DNA of 64,000 nucleotides from CAVVSD01 sp963837655 (GTDB lineage Bacteria; Actinomycetota; Thermoleophilia; Solirubrobacterales; Solirubrobacteraceae): assembly GCA_963837655.1 (NCBI GenBank), contig CAWIOK010000006.1:62001-126000 (forward strand), read 5' to 3'. The notes under the pieces are model-generated. The model was not told the origin of the DNA. It made no database searches and saw only the letters and a list, made by a program, of their open reading frames with translations. Below are positions 1 to 7,843 of this stretch, in pieces. Numbering within the stretch: position 1 is the stretch's first letter; every line of letters begins with the position of its first letter. The translations under genes and the position numbers were made by a program.

Positions 1-2
1 AC

Positions 3-515
3 TCAGAGGGTCGCATCGTCACCCTCGACCGACAGGACCGCGGCCTCTGGGACACCCGCCAGATCGCCGAGGGTGTCCGCGTCCTGCAATCAGCGCTGGC
101 CGTCGGGCGCCCCGGCCGCTACCAGATGGAGGCCGCGATCGCCGCTCTGCACGACGACGCCGCGACCCCCGAGGAGACCGACTGGCCGCAGATCCTCGCG
201 TGGTACGACGACCTTGTCGCCCTCACCGCCGACCCGGTGCGCCAGGACCCCGCCGCGGTGCTCGGGCGGGCGGTCGCGGTCGGCCACGTCCTCGGGGCCG
301 CCGCCGGGCTGCGCGAGACCGAGCGGCTGCGCGACGTCCTCGGCGAGCGGCATCGCTGGCACGCCGTCCGCGGCCACCTGCACGAGCTCGGTGGCGACCT
401 CCCTGCCGCAGCCACGGCGTACGCGGAGGCCGCCCGCCGGGCGACGGACGTCGCCGAGCGCGACCACCTCGTCCGTCAGGCCGCCCGCGCTCGGGCGTCA
501 CTCCGGTCGGCATGA
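3..515 (+). CDS. C-terminal part of an ECF sigma factor (ECF42/SigJ-like TPR tail), 5' end outside window
   Basis: Open from the window edge. The visible 170 residues match the alpha-helical, TPR-like extension found after sigma regions 2 and 4 in ECF42-type factors (DUF6596 group): a DRxLWDxxxIAEG segment, then GRPGRYQMEAAIAALH, then helical repeats of the type GRAVAVGHVLGAAAGL. The sigma domains themselves lie upstream and cannot be seen. The last codons overlap the start of the following VOC gene in an ATGA arrangement. A second ECF42 gene with the same tail lies near 48 kb. Such factors often sit beside YCII/DGPF or VOC genes, which agrees with the neighbour here. Confidence 0.75.
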   Translation, partial: SEGRIVTLDRQDRGLWDTRQIAEGVRVLQSALAVGRPGRYQMEAAIAALHDDAATPEETDWPQILAWYDDLVALTADPVRQDPAAVLGRAVAVGHVLGAAAGLRETERLRDVLGERHRWHAVRGHLHELGGDLPAAATAYAEAARRATDVAERDHLVRQAARARASLRSA

Positions 516-760
516 CGATCCGCCGGATGGAGCACGTGGGCATCGTGGTCGACGACCTCTCGGCCGCGACCGCGTTCTTCGTCGAGCTCGGACTCGAGCT
601 CCTGGGCGGGAGGTCTGTCGAGGGCGGTCCCGTGGACCGCGTGGTCGGACGCGAGGGCGTCCGGTCGGACATCGCGATGCTCGAGACCGCGGACGGCCAC
701 GGCCGGCTCGAGCTCGTGAAGTTCCACGCCTCGTCGGGCCAGGGGGGCGATCGCCGGTCG
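512..760 (+). pseudogene. truncated VOC (glyoxalase/methylmalonyl-CoA epimerase-like) protein
   Basis: ATG at 512 overlaps the sigma-factor stop (ATGA). About 80 residues read as a good VOC N-terminal half: MEHVGIVVDDL, then AFFVELGLELLGG, then ETADGHGRLELVKFHA. A metal-ligand His lies in the first strand and a Glu at the end of the fourth. After roughly position 750 the frame turns into Arg/Ser-rich out-of-frame sequence beyond a run of six G, and no second VOC half appears in any frame. It is therefore either a real truncation or a frameshift followed by rearranged sequence. The position after an ECF42 gene suggests it was part of that regulon. Confidence 0.55.
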
Positions 761-792
761 CCGCCCCGCTGCGCCGCGCGGCGGCGCGCAGG

Positions 793-1116
793 GTGGAGCT
801 CGGCGTCACGGAGGGCCAGGCACGTCGCTTCTCGGGCGAGACGCTCTTCGACGGCGTCGACGTCGGCCATTAGGCCGCCGAGATCCCGCACCTGCTCGGG
901 CAGCGCAAGAACTTCCTGCTCGTGCGGAACGTCGGCGACGACGACACGTACGGCGGGGCGGGCGCCTACCGGCAGCGGAACTCCAACCGGCTCATCGCGA
1001 TCCACGACGACCGCATCCAGCGCGTCACGGCCACCATCGACGGCTCGACCGACAGCCAGCGCCGCGCCTTGGCATCGCGCCTGGCGCGGCAGGTGTACGC
1101 GCGGTTGAACGGGTGA
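793..1116 (+). pseudogene. remnant of an unrecognised gene, interrupted by an in-frame TAG
   Basis: From a GTG at 793 one frame reads VELGVTEGQARRFSGETLF, meets TAG at 871-873, and continues in the same frame through NFLLVRNVGDDD, ending in QVYARLNG with a stop at 1116. The composition looks protein-like on both sides of the stop, unlike the other frames. I do not recognise the family. It may be the decayed 3' part of the preceding VOC gene's neighbour, or a gene broken by a base error in the TAG codon. Confidence 0.3.
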
Positions 1117-1256
1117 GGCGCCGTCGCCCTGGCCGCGATGGGCTCCGCGCGCAGGGAGTCGCCGCGGCTGGCGATCCTGCAGAGACACACGGCCAGGATG
1201 CTCGCCGTGACCCAGAGGCCGGCGAGCGCGATCACGACGATCAGGATTGGGCTCAT
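966..1256 (-). CDS. small putative membrane protein
   Basis: The ATG at 1256 has a strong Shine-Dalgarno sequence (GGAAGGGGGAG, five to six bases upstream). The first 30 residues form one hydrophobic helix (SPILIVVIALAGLWVTASIL), followed by a basic cytoplasmic tail, 96 residues in all. The C-terminal half overlaps the opposite-strand remnant and looks less protein-like, so the natural end may be earlier or the frame may be damaged. No function is suggested. Confidence 0.4.
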   Translation of the reverse strand: MSPILIVVIALAGLWVTASILAVCLCRIASRGDSLRAEPIAARATAPHPFNRAYTCRARRDAKARRWLSVEPSMVAVTRWMRSSWIAMSRLEFRCR

Positions 1257-1472
1257 CGACTCCCCCTTCCTCCGATCTACCGGATATTGGGCTCTGATAC
1301 GCGGCCGGCAGGGGGTCCATCCATCGATTGGCGCAACGCGCCCCGGGGCCGCCTCAGATGTAGTACGTCTGAAGCCCGGGTCAGTTGTGCGCACACGCTA
1401 CCACGCCGCCCACGGCGAAGTAGCTGCATAGCTACGCATTTTGCGAGTCGACGGTTTCGCTGGTGATCACGA

Positions 1473-1495
1473 GTGACCGACGACTCGTCGGTCAC
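1473..1495. repeat. perfect 9-bp inverted repeat (hairpin)
   Basis: GTGACCGAC, loop GACTC, GTCGGTCAC. No T-tract follows on either strand, so a classical intrinsic terminator is unlikely. It could be an operator or a structured transcript end. Confidence 0.5.
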
Positions 1496-1847
1496 GTGGT
1501 GGTCGTAGCGCGTTCAGATGTGGACGCGGTTGGGTCGCTCATGGACGTGCCCCTCATCGCTCCCCTCGCCGACCCAACCCGGCTGCGCGGCGAGCCGAAA
1601 CGAGGGAAGCTCGTGCCACCGACGATCGCGACGTCCCGCCGGACGCCGAGGAGCGCAGTGCGGCCAGTCGCCGCGAGCCGCGAGCGTGCTGGGATCACCG
1701 AGGGGGAGGTCTGGCGAGCGGCAAAGCTGGCGTGCGTGGCGGATGGTCGGAGACGGGCGGACGGGCACTCAATCGTGGAGGACGTGTGCGGCGAGGGGGT
1801 CTGCTGTCCCTCTCCCCAGCCGCTCGTCGGTTGCCATGGGTGGGCGG

Positions 1848-1978
1848 CCGCTCTCGTCCCGCCCCGGCTGTGATTCTCGCCCGTTCTCCGATCCCGACCA
1901 CCCACCCACCCCTAGCGGGGCGGTCGAGTGGTCGGGATCGGTTCAAGGCCTCGAGGGAACCGGGCGGGACGAGAGCGG
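1848..1978. repeat. 131-bp nested palindrome
   Basis: The outer arms are a perfect 17-bp inverted repeat (CCGCTCTCGTCCCGCCC at 1848-1864 with its complement at 1962-1978). Inside lies a perfect 14-bp inverted repeat (CCGATCCCGACCAC at 1888-1901 with its complement at 1928-1941). At the centre is CCCC-TAGC-GGGG (1909-1920). Only the unpaired stretches between the arms differ. It is not inside a credible gene. It could fold as a long hairpin RNA, extrude as a cruciform, or be a mobile palindromic element. Confidence 0.6.
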
Positions 1979-2120
1979 ATGGAGGGTGCTGATGTCTGGA
2001 GAGCTGAGGCTGTGGAGTGTCCCGGAGAAGGTGGAGTTTCGGAATAGGGAGAGCCCTGGATGAGGCGTGCGGGTGAGCTATCGCATAGGGGCTAGCGGAG
2101 ACTCACGCGGCATCGGATGG

Positions 2121-2438
2121 TCATGCATCATCTGCGCCCCAGTTGGCTGCCATCACCCCTACGAAGCCGACTGGTGACTCGAGAAGGCCGCCCGGGTAGG
2201 GCTCGTCGTCCCAAATCTGCCACGCGTGTTCGTGGGCGCCTGTCGCGGCGTCCCGTGTCACGACTACTTCTGTGTGGGGCCGCGCGCCCCGCAAGACGAC
2301 GGAGCTGACGCACGGATTGCGGAGGAAGAACGCCCTGGCGTGATGAAGGATCCGTTGCTCGTACCAGATGGCGCGGTCGGCGGACATAGACGCGCTCGGT
2401 TGGTCGTGATCCTCGGGCAGCTCGTCAGGGATAGACAT
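2121..2438 (-). CDS. small acidic protein overlapping a secreted protein gene
   Basis: 105 residues, with no signal peptide or membrane helix and many acidic and aromatic residues. The start codon lies inside the last codons of the upstream gene (14-nt overlap: TATGTCTATCCCTGA serves both frames), so translation is probably coupled. The family is not recognised. A small cytoplasmic protein encoded immediately after, and overlapping, a secreted protein with a nuclease-like C-terminus fits an immunity role, but that is inference from position only. GC content is lower than in the core genes. Confidence 0.55.
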   Translation of the reverse strand: MSIPDELPEDHDQPSASMSADRAIWYEQRILHHARAFFLRNPCVSSVVLRGARPHTEVVVTRDAATGAHEHAWQIWDDEPYPGGLLESPVGFVGVMAANWGADDA

Positions 2439-4191
2439 ATGGATGCCAGATTCCGTAGAAGGAATTTTGGATGCCCTTCACGACCTTCGTTCCAGTTCCG
2501 TCATCAACGTTGGCCTCGTACTCGACCGAGACGGTTCGAACGCAGTCCAGCACTTGGCCGTCATGGTTCACGTCGTAGTGGTGGTGGAACCGGTACTGCT
2601 CCGTCGACGCGTAATAGAGGATCGGAGCGGGGTCCTGGAGAGCGGCCATCGTGTCTTGCTCCGACTGCGTTCCATACCCGCGCTGGGCCTTGATATGGCG
2701 CCAGCCCCAGCCTCCCCCCGCGTTGTGCTTCCCGTAGCGGAACGGGACCTGGTATTGCGGATGGGTGGGCACGCGTGGGTCGATCGATTTGTAGGGCGCA
2801 AGGGTCTCGGGTGCCGGGCTCGCAATCGTCAGGCCGTGGTCTTGAGGCGCTCCCGGGTCCGATGCGTCTTCATCGTCGCCGGGCGGCTTGCACCTGGGAT
2901 CGGGCTGCGGGCCGGAACCGGGTGTCGGCGTCTTGCCGATGTTGACTCGGTTTTCGGTGTTGTCGGTCGGGTCGACACTGGTGCCCGGGTCGGTCGATAT
3001 CTCTCCGACTCCTCCGTTCGCAACATCAGGAACGGAACCGGGCAAAGTCTCGACATCGACGGTTAGCCCGAGGGTCTGGAGGCAGTTCTCGTAGTGCTCG
3101 GCGGTCTCGTCCTGAAGCACCTCGGGGATGGTTACGGTTGAGCTAAGGGGGTTGGGGTGGCACCTTGGGTCGATCGCGAACTGCAGCCAGGGGCGCACCA
3201 GGTCATAGCGGGTGCCGTCGTTGAGCTCGTCCATGGCGTCGTGTTGGGCCTGGGTGAAGCCCGGGTCGGTGGCGCCGGGGTAGCTGAAGTCCCCGTCGGC
3301 GGTGCGGCCCTGCGAGTCCAGCTGCGCCTGCGAGCCGGTGTAGGGGACGCTTGAGTCCGGTGCGGCCTCGAAGTAGAAGACGCCGTAGTGGATGGCGTAG
3401 GGCGTGGTCTCGCCGTTGTCGTAGGAGTAGTTGTCGTTGTAGTCGTGCCAGCAGTAGCCCGGCGCAGGTGAGACACCGTCGAGGTAGCTCACCCGGGTTC
3501 CGTCGGGTGCCGCCGGCCCCGCAGCTTGCGGGGAGACGTGCGGGTAGCCGTCGTCGTAGGGCGCCCTGATGGTGTAGTTGATGAGCTGCTCACAACCGCC
3601 GGGCTCCTCCGTCCACTCCACGATGTAGCTGCCGCCCTGGTTGTAGGCGACGAAGCCGTCATATGGGGCGTAGATGTCGGGGTTTCCGACGAGGTGGTCG
3701 CCTTGATCGTGAGGCCCCCAGAGGGCGATGGCGAAGGGTTGACCGACGGTGTCGCTGGCTGGGTACGGATACGTCGGGACCCACAGATCGACGAAGCGGC
3801 GGTTGAGTGCCTGGCCGATCTTCCATCCCGCATGTGCCGCCTCGAAGACGGCCAGCGGTGAGTCCAACGAGCGAAGAGACGGCGTCAAGCTGACACGCCG
3901 GCGCAGCATGGACATCCCGTTCTTCAGACGTGCGAAGAACACCGGCGGCGCGTCGCCCGGCGGATGCTGCTCGAGATCGCGTACGCGCTGACAGGTGTCA
4001 TCGCACGCGCGTGGCGCCGGGGCATCCACCGCCCCACCCTCGTACAGCGCCTGCGTCACGTCGTTGGCGTTGTCCTCGATCAATGGCGGCGCCGCAGGCG
4101 CAGCCCCCGGAGCGAGGCACATAGCCACGGCAGACGCTGCGATGACCAGCAAGATCGCGCACGGCGACCACCGTAGATGTGATCCAGACAT
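2425..4191 (-). CDS. secreted modular protein with PASTA-like module and possible C-terminal toxin domain
   Basis: The start at 4191 is chosen because GGGAGG lies five bases upstream and the product (588 residues) then opens with a signal peptide (hydrophobic 12-28, cleavage near APA-APP at about 34). The middle (about 140-340) is rich in Tyr, Asp and Gly with paired Cys. A PASTA-like unit spans about 353-420 (VTIPEVLQ, later GLTVDVETLPGS and a DPGTSV loop). After a Pro-rich linker, the last 100 residues carry RYGKH (485-489), GWRHI (496-500), a HHH cluster (536-538) and a strand pattern ending VRTVSVEYE to VKGIQNSFYGIW. This resembles BECR-type toxin nucleases, but that reading is tentative. 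A small gene overlaps its 3' end. GC content is clearly lower than its surroundings, which suggests transfer. Confidence 0.65.
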   Translation of the reverse strand: MSGSHLRWSPCAILLVIAASAVAMCLAPGAAPAAPPLIEDNANDVTQALYEGGAVDAPAPRACDDTCQRVRDLEQHPPGDAPPVFFARLKNGMSMLRRRVSLTPSLRSLDSPLAVFEAAHAGWKIGQALNRRFVDLWVPTYPYPASDTVGQPFAIALWGPHDQGDHLVGNPDIYAPYDGFVAYNQGGSYIVEWTEEPGGCEQLINYTIRAPYDDGYPHVSPQAAGPAAPDGTRVSYLDGVSPAPGYCWHDYNDNYSYDNGETTPYAIHYGVFYFEAAPDSSVPYTGSQAQLDSQGRTADGDFSYPGATDPGFTQAQHDAMDELNDGTRYDLVRPWLQFAIDPRCHPNPLSSTVTIPEVLQDETAEHYENCLQTLGLTVDVETLPGSVPDVANGGVGEISTDPGTSVDPTDNTENRVNIGKTPTPGSGPQPDPRCKPPGDDEDASDPGAPQDHGLTIASPAPETLAPYKSIDPRVPTHPQYQVPFRYGKHNAGGGWGWRHIKAQRGYGTQSEQDTMAALQDPAPILYYASTEQYRFHHHYDVNHDGQVLDCVRTVSVEYEANVDDGTGTKVVKGIQNSFYGIWHPYVYP

Positions 4192-4593
4192 CCCGGCCTC
4201 CCGAGCCGAAGAACCCCTGCCGCATGAAGGAACCCACATGGGACGACTGACGGCAACCGACTCTGGACAACTGCGAGCGCCCTGTCAGGAGAATCTCTGC
4301 AGTTCCTCACGAAAACGGCGGCCTGTCCGCGATCGCGTTGCCGACGGTGGGCGCACACCAGAACCAGCCCTGGATCGGCCGTGCCCACGATGGCCGCGGA
4401 GAGCTTCAATCAGACGTCGCGTGCCCGCAGCTGCTCGTCTGCCCTCGGGCAACCGCGCGCGTGGGTGAGCCAGCAGACGGACCGCTGAACGATGACCGTG
4501 CCGATGAACGGCCATAGGGATTGGGGCGCCCATCTGCTCGGCACGGATCTTGCGTCGTGGCCGCTAGATCCAGTCGACGAGCCTGGCGCACGA
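4192..4593. other. intergenic region between integrase and secreted-protein gene
   Basis: 400 bases with no convincing coding frame, tRNA or strong hairpin. It must contain the promoter of the secreted-protein gene, but no clear -35/-10 pair could be picked out. Confidence 0.4.
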
Positions 4594-5889
4594 CTAGAAC
4601 CGTCGCTGTGAGGCCGCGCTCGTCGCCTTGGCCACACGTCGCCGATGTTCGGCTCGCCGGTGCAGGGACATCCGCGGCCGCATCCACGGCCCGTACACCT
4701 CGTCGAGCGCCGCCTCCACCTTCTCGTACGACTCGCGGAACAGGTGCGTATACAGCCCGGTGGTTCCCTGCGCCTTGTGACCCATGAGCTGCTCGACCTC
4801 ATGCCGCCGAATGCCGCCCGCGGCCAGCACCGACGCATACGTGTGGCGCAGCTGATGCCACATGCGGCCCTGACGGCGCAGGCCGCAGCGCTCGTAGGCG
4901 GGGCCGAGAAACATCGTCGACGGCAGGGTCTCGTTCCAGGGTCCGCCGGTCTTCGGGTGCGTGAAGACGAAGCCGGTCGCCTGACGGTGCGGGCCCAGTA
5001 GCTGCGCGACGCCGCTGTAGAGCGGGACCTCGCGCTCGCTGTCGTACTTGCAGCGCGCGATCGTCGGCTGGCGCTTGCGGCCGTTCGCGGCGCGGCGCCA
5101 GTACAGCTGGCCGCGCAGGTCGAGCCGGCCGGAGCCGAAGTCGAGCCACTCCCACTGCAGACCGAGGAGCTCGTTGCGGCGCAGGCCGCTCGTCAGCGCG
5201 AGGAGGACCATCGCGACGTGCTGCTCGGGCGTGGCGTCCAGCAGCGCGAGTGCTTCGGAGATCTCGAGGTACTTCGCCGGCTTGCGTCGCACGTTGAGAT
5301 CCAGGACGTCGTGGCGGCTGCCGCCGCGGTGCCGCGCCCGGCTCGGCGAGCGCAGCGGGTTGTTCGCGATGAGTCCCTGCGAGACAGCGTCGGTCAGCAT
5401 CCCGGACAGGACGGTGAGCGACGTCTTGGCCGTGCCCTCGGTGAGCCCCTCGTCGAGCTTGTCGCGGAGGTACTGAACGATGGCGGGCTGATCGATCGCG
5501 CCGAGTGGCAGCCTTCCGAAGGCGGGTCCGAGATGCCGGCGCCAGTCGCCCTCGTACTTGTTATACGTCAGCGGCGACATGCGGCCGAGCTCGACCTGCG
5601 CGGCGATGCGCTCGAACCACGGCCCCGCGAACTCCTCGAGCGTCGCCGGCCGGCTTGGCGGCAGAACCTGGCCGTGAACGACCTTCTCACGCAGCTCCGC
5701 GAGGCGCCGGTCGAAGTCAGCGAGGTCGGCGGTCCGCCATCCGCGCTCGAGGTAGCCGAGGCGCCGCTCGACGCGGGCGACACGCGCCTGCACCGACGGG
5801 CGGCACCGGCACAGGTCGGCGCGGAACGACAGACCGCGCGCCCCCGCGGGGCAACCCTTCGCGTGGCGAACGCGCAGCGCACCGCGCAT
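4594..5889 (-). CDS. tyrosine recombinase/phage-type integrase
   Basis: 431 residues. A short N-terminal region with Cys residues (23-30) is followed by a SAM-like core-binding domain (about 84-180: TLEEFAGPWFERIA, SPLTYNKYEGDWRRHL) and the catalytic domain (about 205-395). The full catalytic set is visible: Arg237 in SGLRRNELLGL, Lys281 in the beta-hairpin, His345 and Arg348 in HQLRH, His371 in GHKAQGTTGLYTH and nucleophile Tyr380. The start has GAGGTG five bases upstream and lies 9 bp after the excisionase stop, so the two form an operon. An integrase of this type normally catalyses integration and excision of a small element at a specific site. No tRNA target is visible nearby. Confidence 0.93.
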   Translation of the reverse strand: MRGALRVRHAKGCPAGARGLSFRADLCRCRPSVQARVARVERRLGYLERGWRTADLADFDRRLAELREKVVHGQVLPPSRPATLEEFAGPWFERIAAQVELGRMSPLTYNKYEGDWRRHLGPAFGRLPLGAIDQPAIVQYLRDKLDEGLTEGTAKTSLTVLSGMLTDAVSQGLIANNPLRSPSRARHRGGSRHDVLDLNVRRKPAKYLEISEALALLDATPEQHVAMVLLALTSGLRRNELLGLQWEWLDFGSGRLDLRGQLYWRRAANGRKRQPTIARCKYDSEREVPLYSGVAQLLGPHRQATGFVFTHPKTGGPWNETLPSTMFLGPAYERCGLRRQGRMWHQLRHTYASVLAAGGIRRHEVEQLMGHKAQGTTGLYTHLFRESYEKVEAALDEVYGPWMRPRMSLHRRAEHRRRVAKATSAASQRRF

Positions 5890-5898
5890 CAGCGCACC

Positions 5899-6177
5899 TC
5901 AGTAGCGCCGCGGGAGGCGCCGTTCGACGATGCGCACCGCCGGGCTCGGCGTCGCAACGACGCGCGACTCGCGCACCAGGCGCTCGACGTCCTCCTCCGC
6001 GAAGCGCACGTAGCGCCGGCCAGGCAGCTTGACCCGCGGCAGAGCCCCTTCGCGTCCGAGCTTCCAGACGTACCGTTCGGTGTAGCCCAGTCGCTCGGCG
6101 ACCTGAGCGGCTGTGAGCAGTCGACCCGTCGTGTCCACTGCTCCAAGAGCGGGGAGCGATGCTCGGTCCCGCGCCAT
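5899..6177 (-). CDS. excisionase-type helix-turn-helix protein
   Basis: 92 residues from the ATG at 6177, which has GAGG six bases upstream; the longer upstream frame has no support. Residues about 18-65 form the MerR-like winged helix of excisionases: LLTAAQVAERLGYTERYV, then KLGREGALPRVKLPGRRYVRF. It is encoded directly before the recombinase in the same direction and should supply the DNA-bending factor that biases recombination toward excision. Confidence 0.85.
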   Translation of the reverse strand: MARDRASLPALGAVDTTGRLLTAAQVAERLGYTERYVWKLGREGALPRVKLPGRRYVRFAEEDVERLVRESRVVATPSPAVRIVERRLPRRY

Positions 6178-6277
6178 GCCAACCTCATCTAGCTGCGCCT
6201 CCTCGACGTCGTCGGTTGCGACCCGGAGGCTCAAACGCTCAGAACATGCCCGTTTGCAGGGCTTTCGTCCGATTTCG

Positions 6278-6697
6278 TTAAATGTAGTACATCGCAACGC
6301 CCGCGTCGCGCACTTCGCGCTCCACGACGTCGGCGATGGTCGTCCGCTCCATCACGGCGCGTGCGGCGGCGGCCGCCTCGGCCAGAACGCCCTCGGCGTC
6401 GCGGCCGAACGGGCCGTCGAGGAGCTCGACGACCTGCAGGATCGTGACGCCGGCGGGCTCGGTCGCGAACGCGTACCCGCCCTTCACTCCGCGCTGGGAG
6501 CGCAGGACGCCGCCGCGGCGCAGCACCGCGAACAGCTGCTCGAGGAACTGGACGGGGATCTCGCGCCGGCGGGCCAGATCGCCGATGGGCACCGGCGTCT
6601 CCGTGCCGCCCGAGCGCGCGAGCTCGGTGAGGGCCTTGATCGCATACGGCGACTTCGTCGTGACGGAGATCACGATGTTGAGGTTATCGGTCGGCAC
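6278..6697 (-). CDS. Rrf2-family transcriptional regulator
   Basis: About 139 residues. It has the winged-helix signature of Rrf2 proteins: SPYAIKALTELARSGG, then PVPIGDLARRREIPVQFLEQLF and the glycine wing GVKGGYAFA. The iron-sulfur cysteines of IscR/NsrR are absent from the loop near residue 90-105, so it is more likely a CymR-like or redox-independent member. Start choice is uncertain: GTG at 6697 or GTG at 6673, neither with a good Shine-Dalgarno sequence. Its last codons (MYYI, stop) hold the ATGTAGTAC string also found near 1359, which makes the gene end a candidate integration site for the neighbouring int/xis element. Confidence 0.85.
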   Translation of the reverse strand: MPTDNLNIVISVTTKSPYAIKALTELARSGGTETPVPIGDLARRREIPVQFLEQLFAVLRRGGVLRSQRGVKGGYAFATEPAGVTILQVVELLDGPFGRDAEGVLAEAAAAARAVMERTTIADVVEREVRDAGVAMYYI

Positions 6698-6700
6698 GAG

Positions 6701-6727
6701 ACCGGCCGCCCTTGTGGGGCGGCCGGT
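6701..6727 (-). terminator. strong GC hairpin after the HDOD-LuxR gene
   Basis: A perfect 11-bp stem, ACCGGCCGCCC / GGGCGGCCGGT, with the loop TTGTG sits 27 bp downstream of the HDOD gene stop and just upstream of the Rrf2 start. There is no T-tract, so it would be a non-canonical (L-shaped) terminator of the kind common in actinobacteria. Confidence 0.5.
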
Positions 6728-6754
6728 GACACAGCGGGACTGGCGGAGCGGTGG

Positions 6755-7843
6755 CTACAGCCAGCCGCGCTCCGTCGCGATGAGGACGGCCTGCGCGCGG
6801 TCGACGGCGCCGAGCTTGCCGTAGATGTTGTGGAGGTGCGTGCGGACCGTGGAGGTCGAGAGCTTGAGCTCCAGCGCGATCTGCTTGTAGACCTTGCCCT
6901 CGGCGAGGCGCTTGAGCACCTCGAGCTCGCGCCCGGACAGCGGGCACGGGTCGACCTGCCGGCGCTTGCCGGTGGTCGGGTAGGGCAGGTCGTACATCAC
7001 CGTGCGCAGCTCGGCCGGGCCGAGGCCGATCGAGCGAGCCGTCTTCAGCAGCTCGGTCGGGGAGACCTGGCCGCCCTGCGCGTAGTGGGCGAGCATGTCC
7101 GCGAGGCGGACGAAGGCGGCCTCACCGATGGCGTCGTCGGCGTGATGGCGCTCGATGACCGACGCGACGGCCTTCGGCAGACCCCACCGGCGGGCGAGGA
7201 CGCCGCCGACCAGCGCGTGGTCGACACCGAGCTCACGGCGCTCGCGGTGGATGCGCTCTTCAGGAGTGCGCGCGTCGCGGTGGACCTGGCCCGGGTAGCC
7301 GGGGTACGCGTGCATGAGGACGAGCTTGCCGACGTCGTGCAGCAGCGACGTGACGATGAGCCGGTCACGGTCCTCGTAGCCGACCTCCTGCGCGATGCGG
7401 TCGGCAGCGCGCTGTGTCGCGACGGCATGGAGGCGGAAGCGCTCGGGCGCGGCGTCCCACACGGACGAGCGCTCGAAGAAGTCGAAGGTGCGAGCGCGGG
7501 TCGCGAGGGTGTGGACGGCCTCGGGCGAGAGCAGCTCGACGGACGTGACGATGGACTCGACGCGGCCGCGGGACTTGCCCTCGACCTGGTTGGCGAGGCG
7601 CAGGACGGCGATCACGAGCGCGACGTCGGACTCGACGGCGGCGACGACCTCGCCGGCAGAGACGCGCTCCTGCGAGACCACCCGCAGGAGCCGGTTGCGT
7701 GACTCAGCAAGCGCTGGGAACGCCTCGAGCGCCTCGAAGGCGGCCGTGAGACGCCGGCCGTGTCCTTCGTTGTGGCGCCGCGAGGCACCGGCGCCGGGCG
7801 GGGGCGCGATGGTGCCGCGGGGGCTCGGGGCGGGGGTGGACAT
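6755..7843 (-). CDS. HDOD-domain protein with C-terminal LuxR-type HTH
   Basis: 362 residues from the ATG at 7843 (AGGGAAG upstream). Residues about 30-235 are an HDOD module, a signalling relative of HD phosphohydrolases: LLRVVSQERVSAGEVV, ESDVALVIAVLRLAN, then LLHDVGKLVLMHAYPG and a later ERHHAD. The last 63 residues are a LuxR/GerE helix-turn-helix (CPLSGRELEVLKRLAEG, TVRTHLHNIYGKLG). HDOD proteins often link stress or motility signals to regulation; the fusion to a DNA-binding domain makes it a one-component regulator. A FliA-like promoter lies about 80 bp upstream, which would place it in a motility sigma regulon. Confidence 0.88.
   Translation of the reverse strand: MSTPAPSPRGTIAPPPGAGASRRHNEGHGRRLTAAFEALEAFPALAESRNRLLRVVSQERVSAGEVVAAVESDVALVIAVLRLANQVEGKSRGRVESIVTSVELLSPEAVHTLATRARTFDFFERSSVWDAAPERFRLHAVATQRAADRIAQEVGYEDRDRLIVTSLLHDVGKLVLMHAYPGYPGQVHRDARTPEERIHRERRELGVDHALVGGVLARRWGLPKAVASVIERHHADDAIGEAAFVRLADMLAHYAQGGQVSPTELLKTARSIGLGPAELRTVMYDLPYPTTGKRRQVDPCPLSGRELEVLKRLAEGKVYKQIALELKLSTSTVRTHLHNIYGKLGAVDRAQAVLIATERGWL

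Larger units (their letters stand above)
1257..2120. other. gene-free region rich in inverted repeats
   Basis: No convincing gene was found on either strand in this 0.86-kb stretch. It holds a small palindrome at 1420-1435 (GTAGCT/AGCTAC around GCAT), a hairpin at 1473-1495 and a large nested palindrome at 1848-1978, listed separately. A 9-base string ATGTAGTAC at about 1359 recurs at the 3' end of the Rrf2 gene (about 6285) and could be a recombination trace. Confidence 0.5.

Noticed and set aside
1926..1955. GGTTCAAGGCC string resembling a tRNA T-loop
   Set aside because: The bases on either side do not form a 5-bp T-stem, and no anticodon arm or acceptor stem is found. The string lies in the arm of the large palindrome.
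4192..4593. tRNA gene as the integration target of the recombinase
   Set aside because: No T-loop or anticodon stem could be found on either strand.
6670..6697. ACCGATAA near the Rrf2 start as a second FliA-type -10
   Set aside because: The first base differs and no TAAA-like -35 lies at the right distance.
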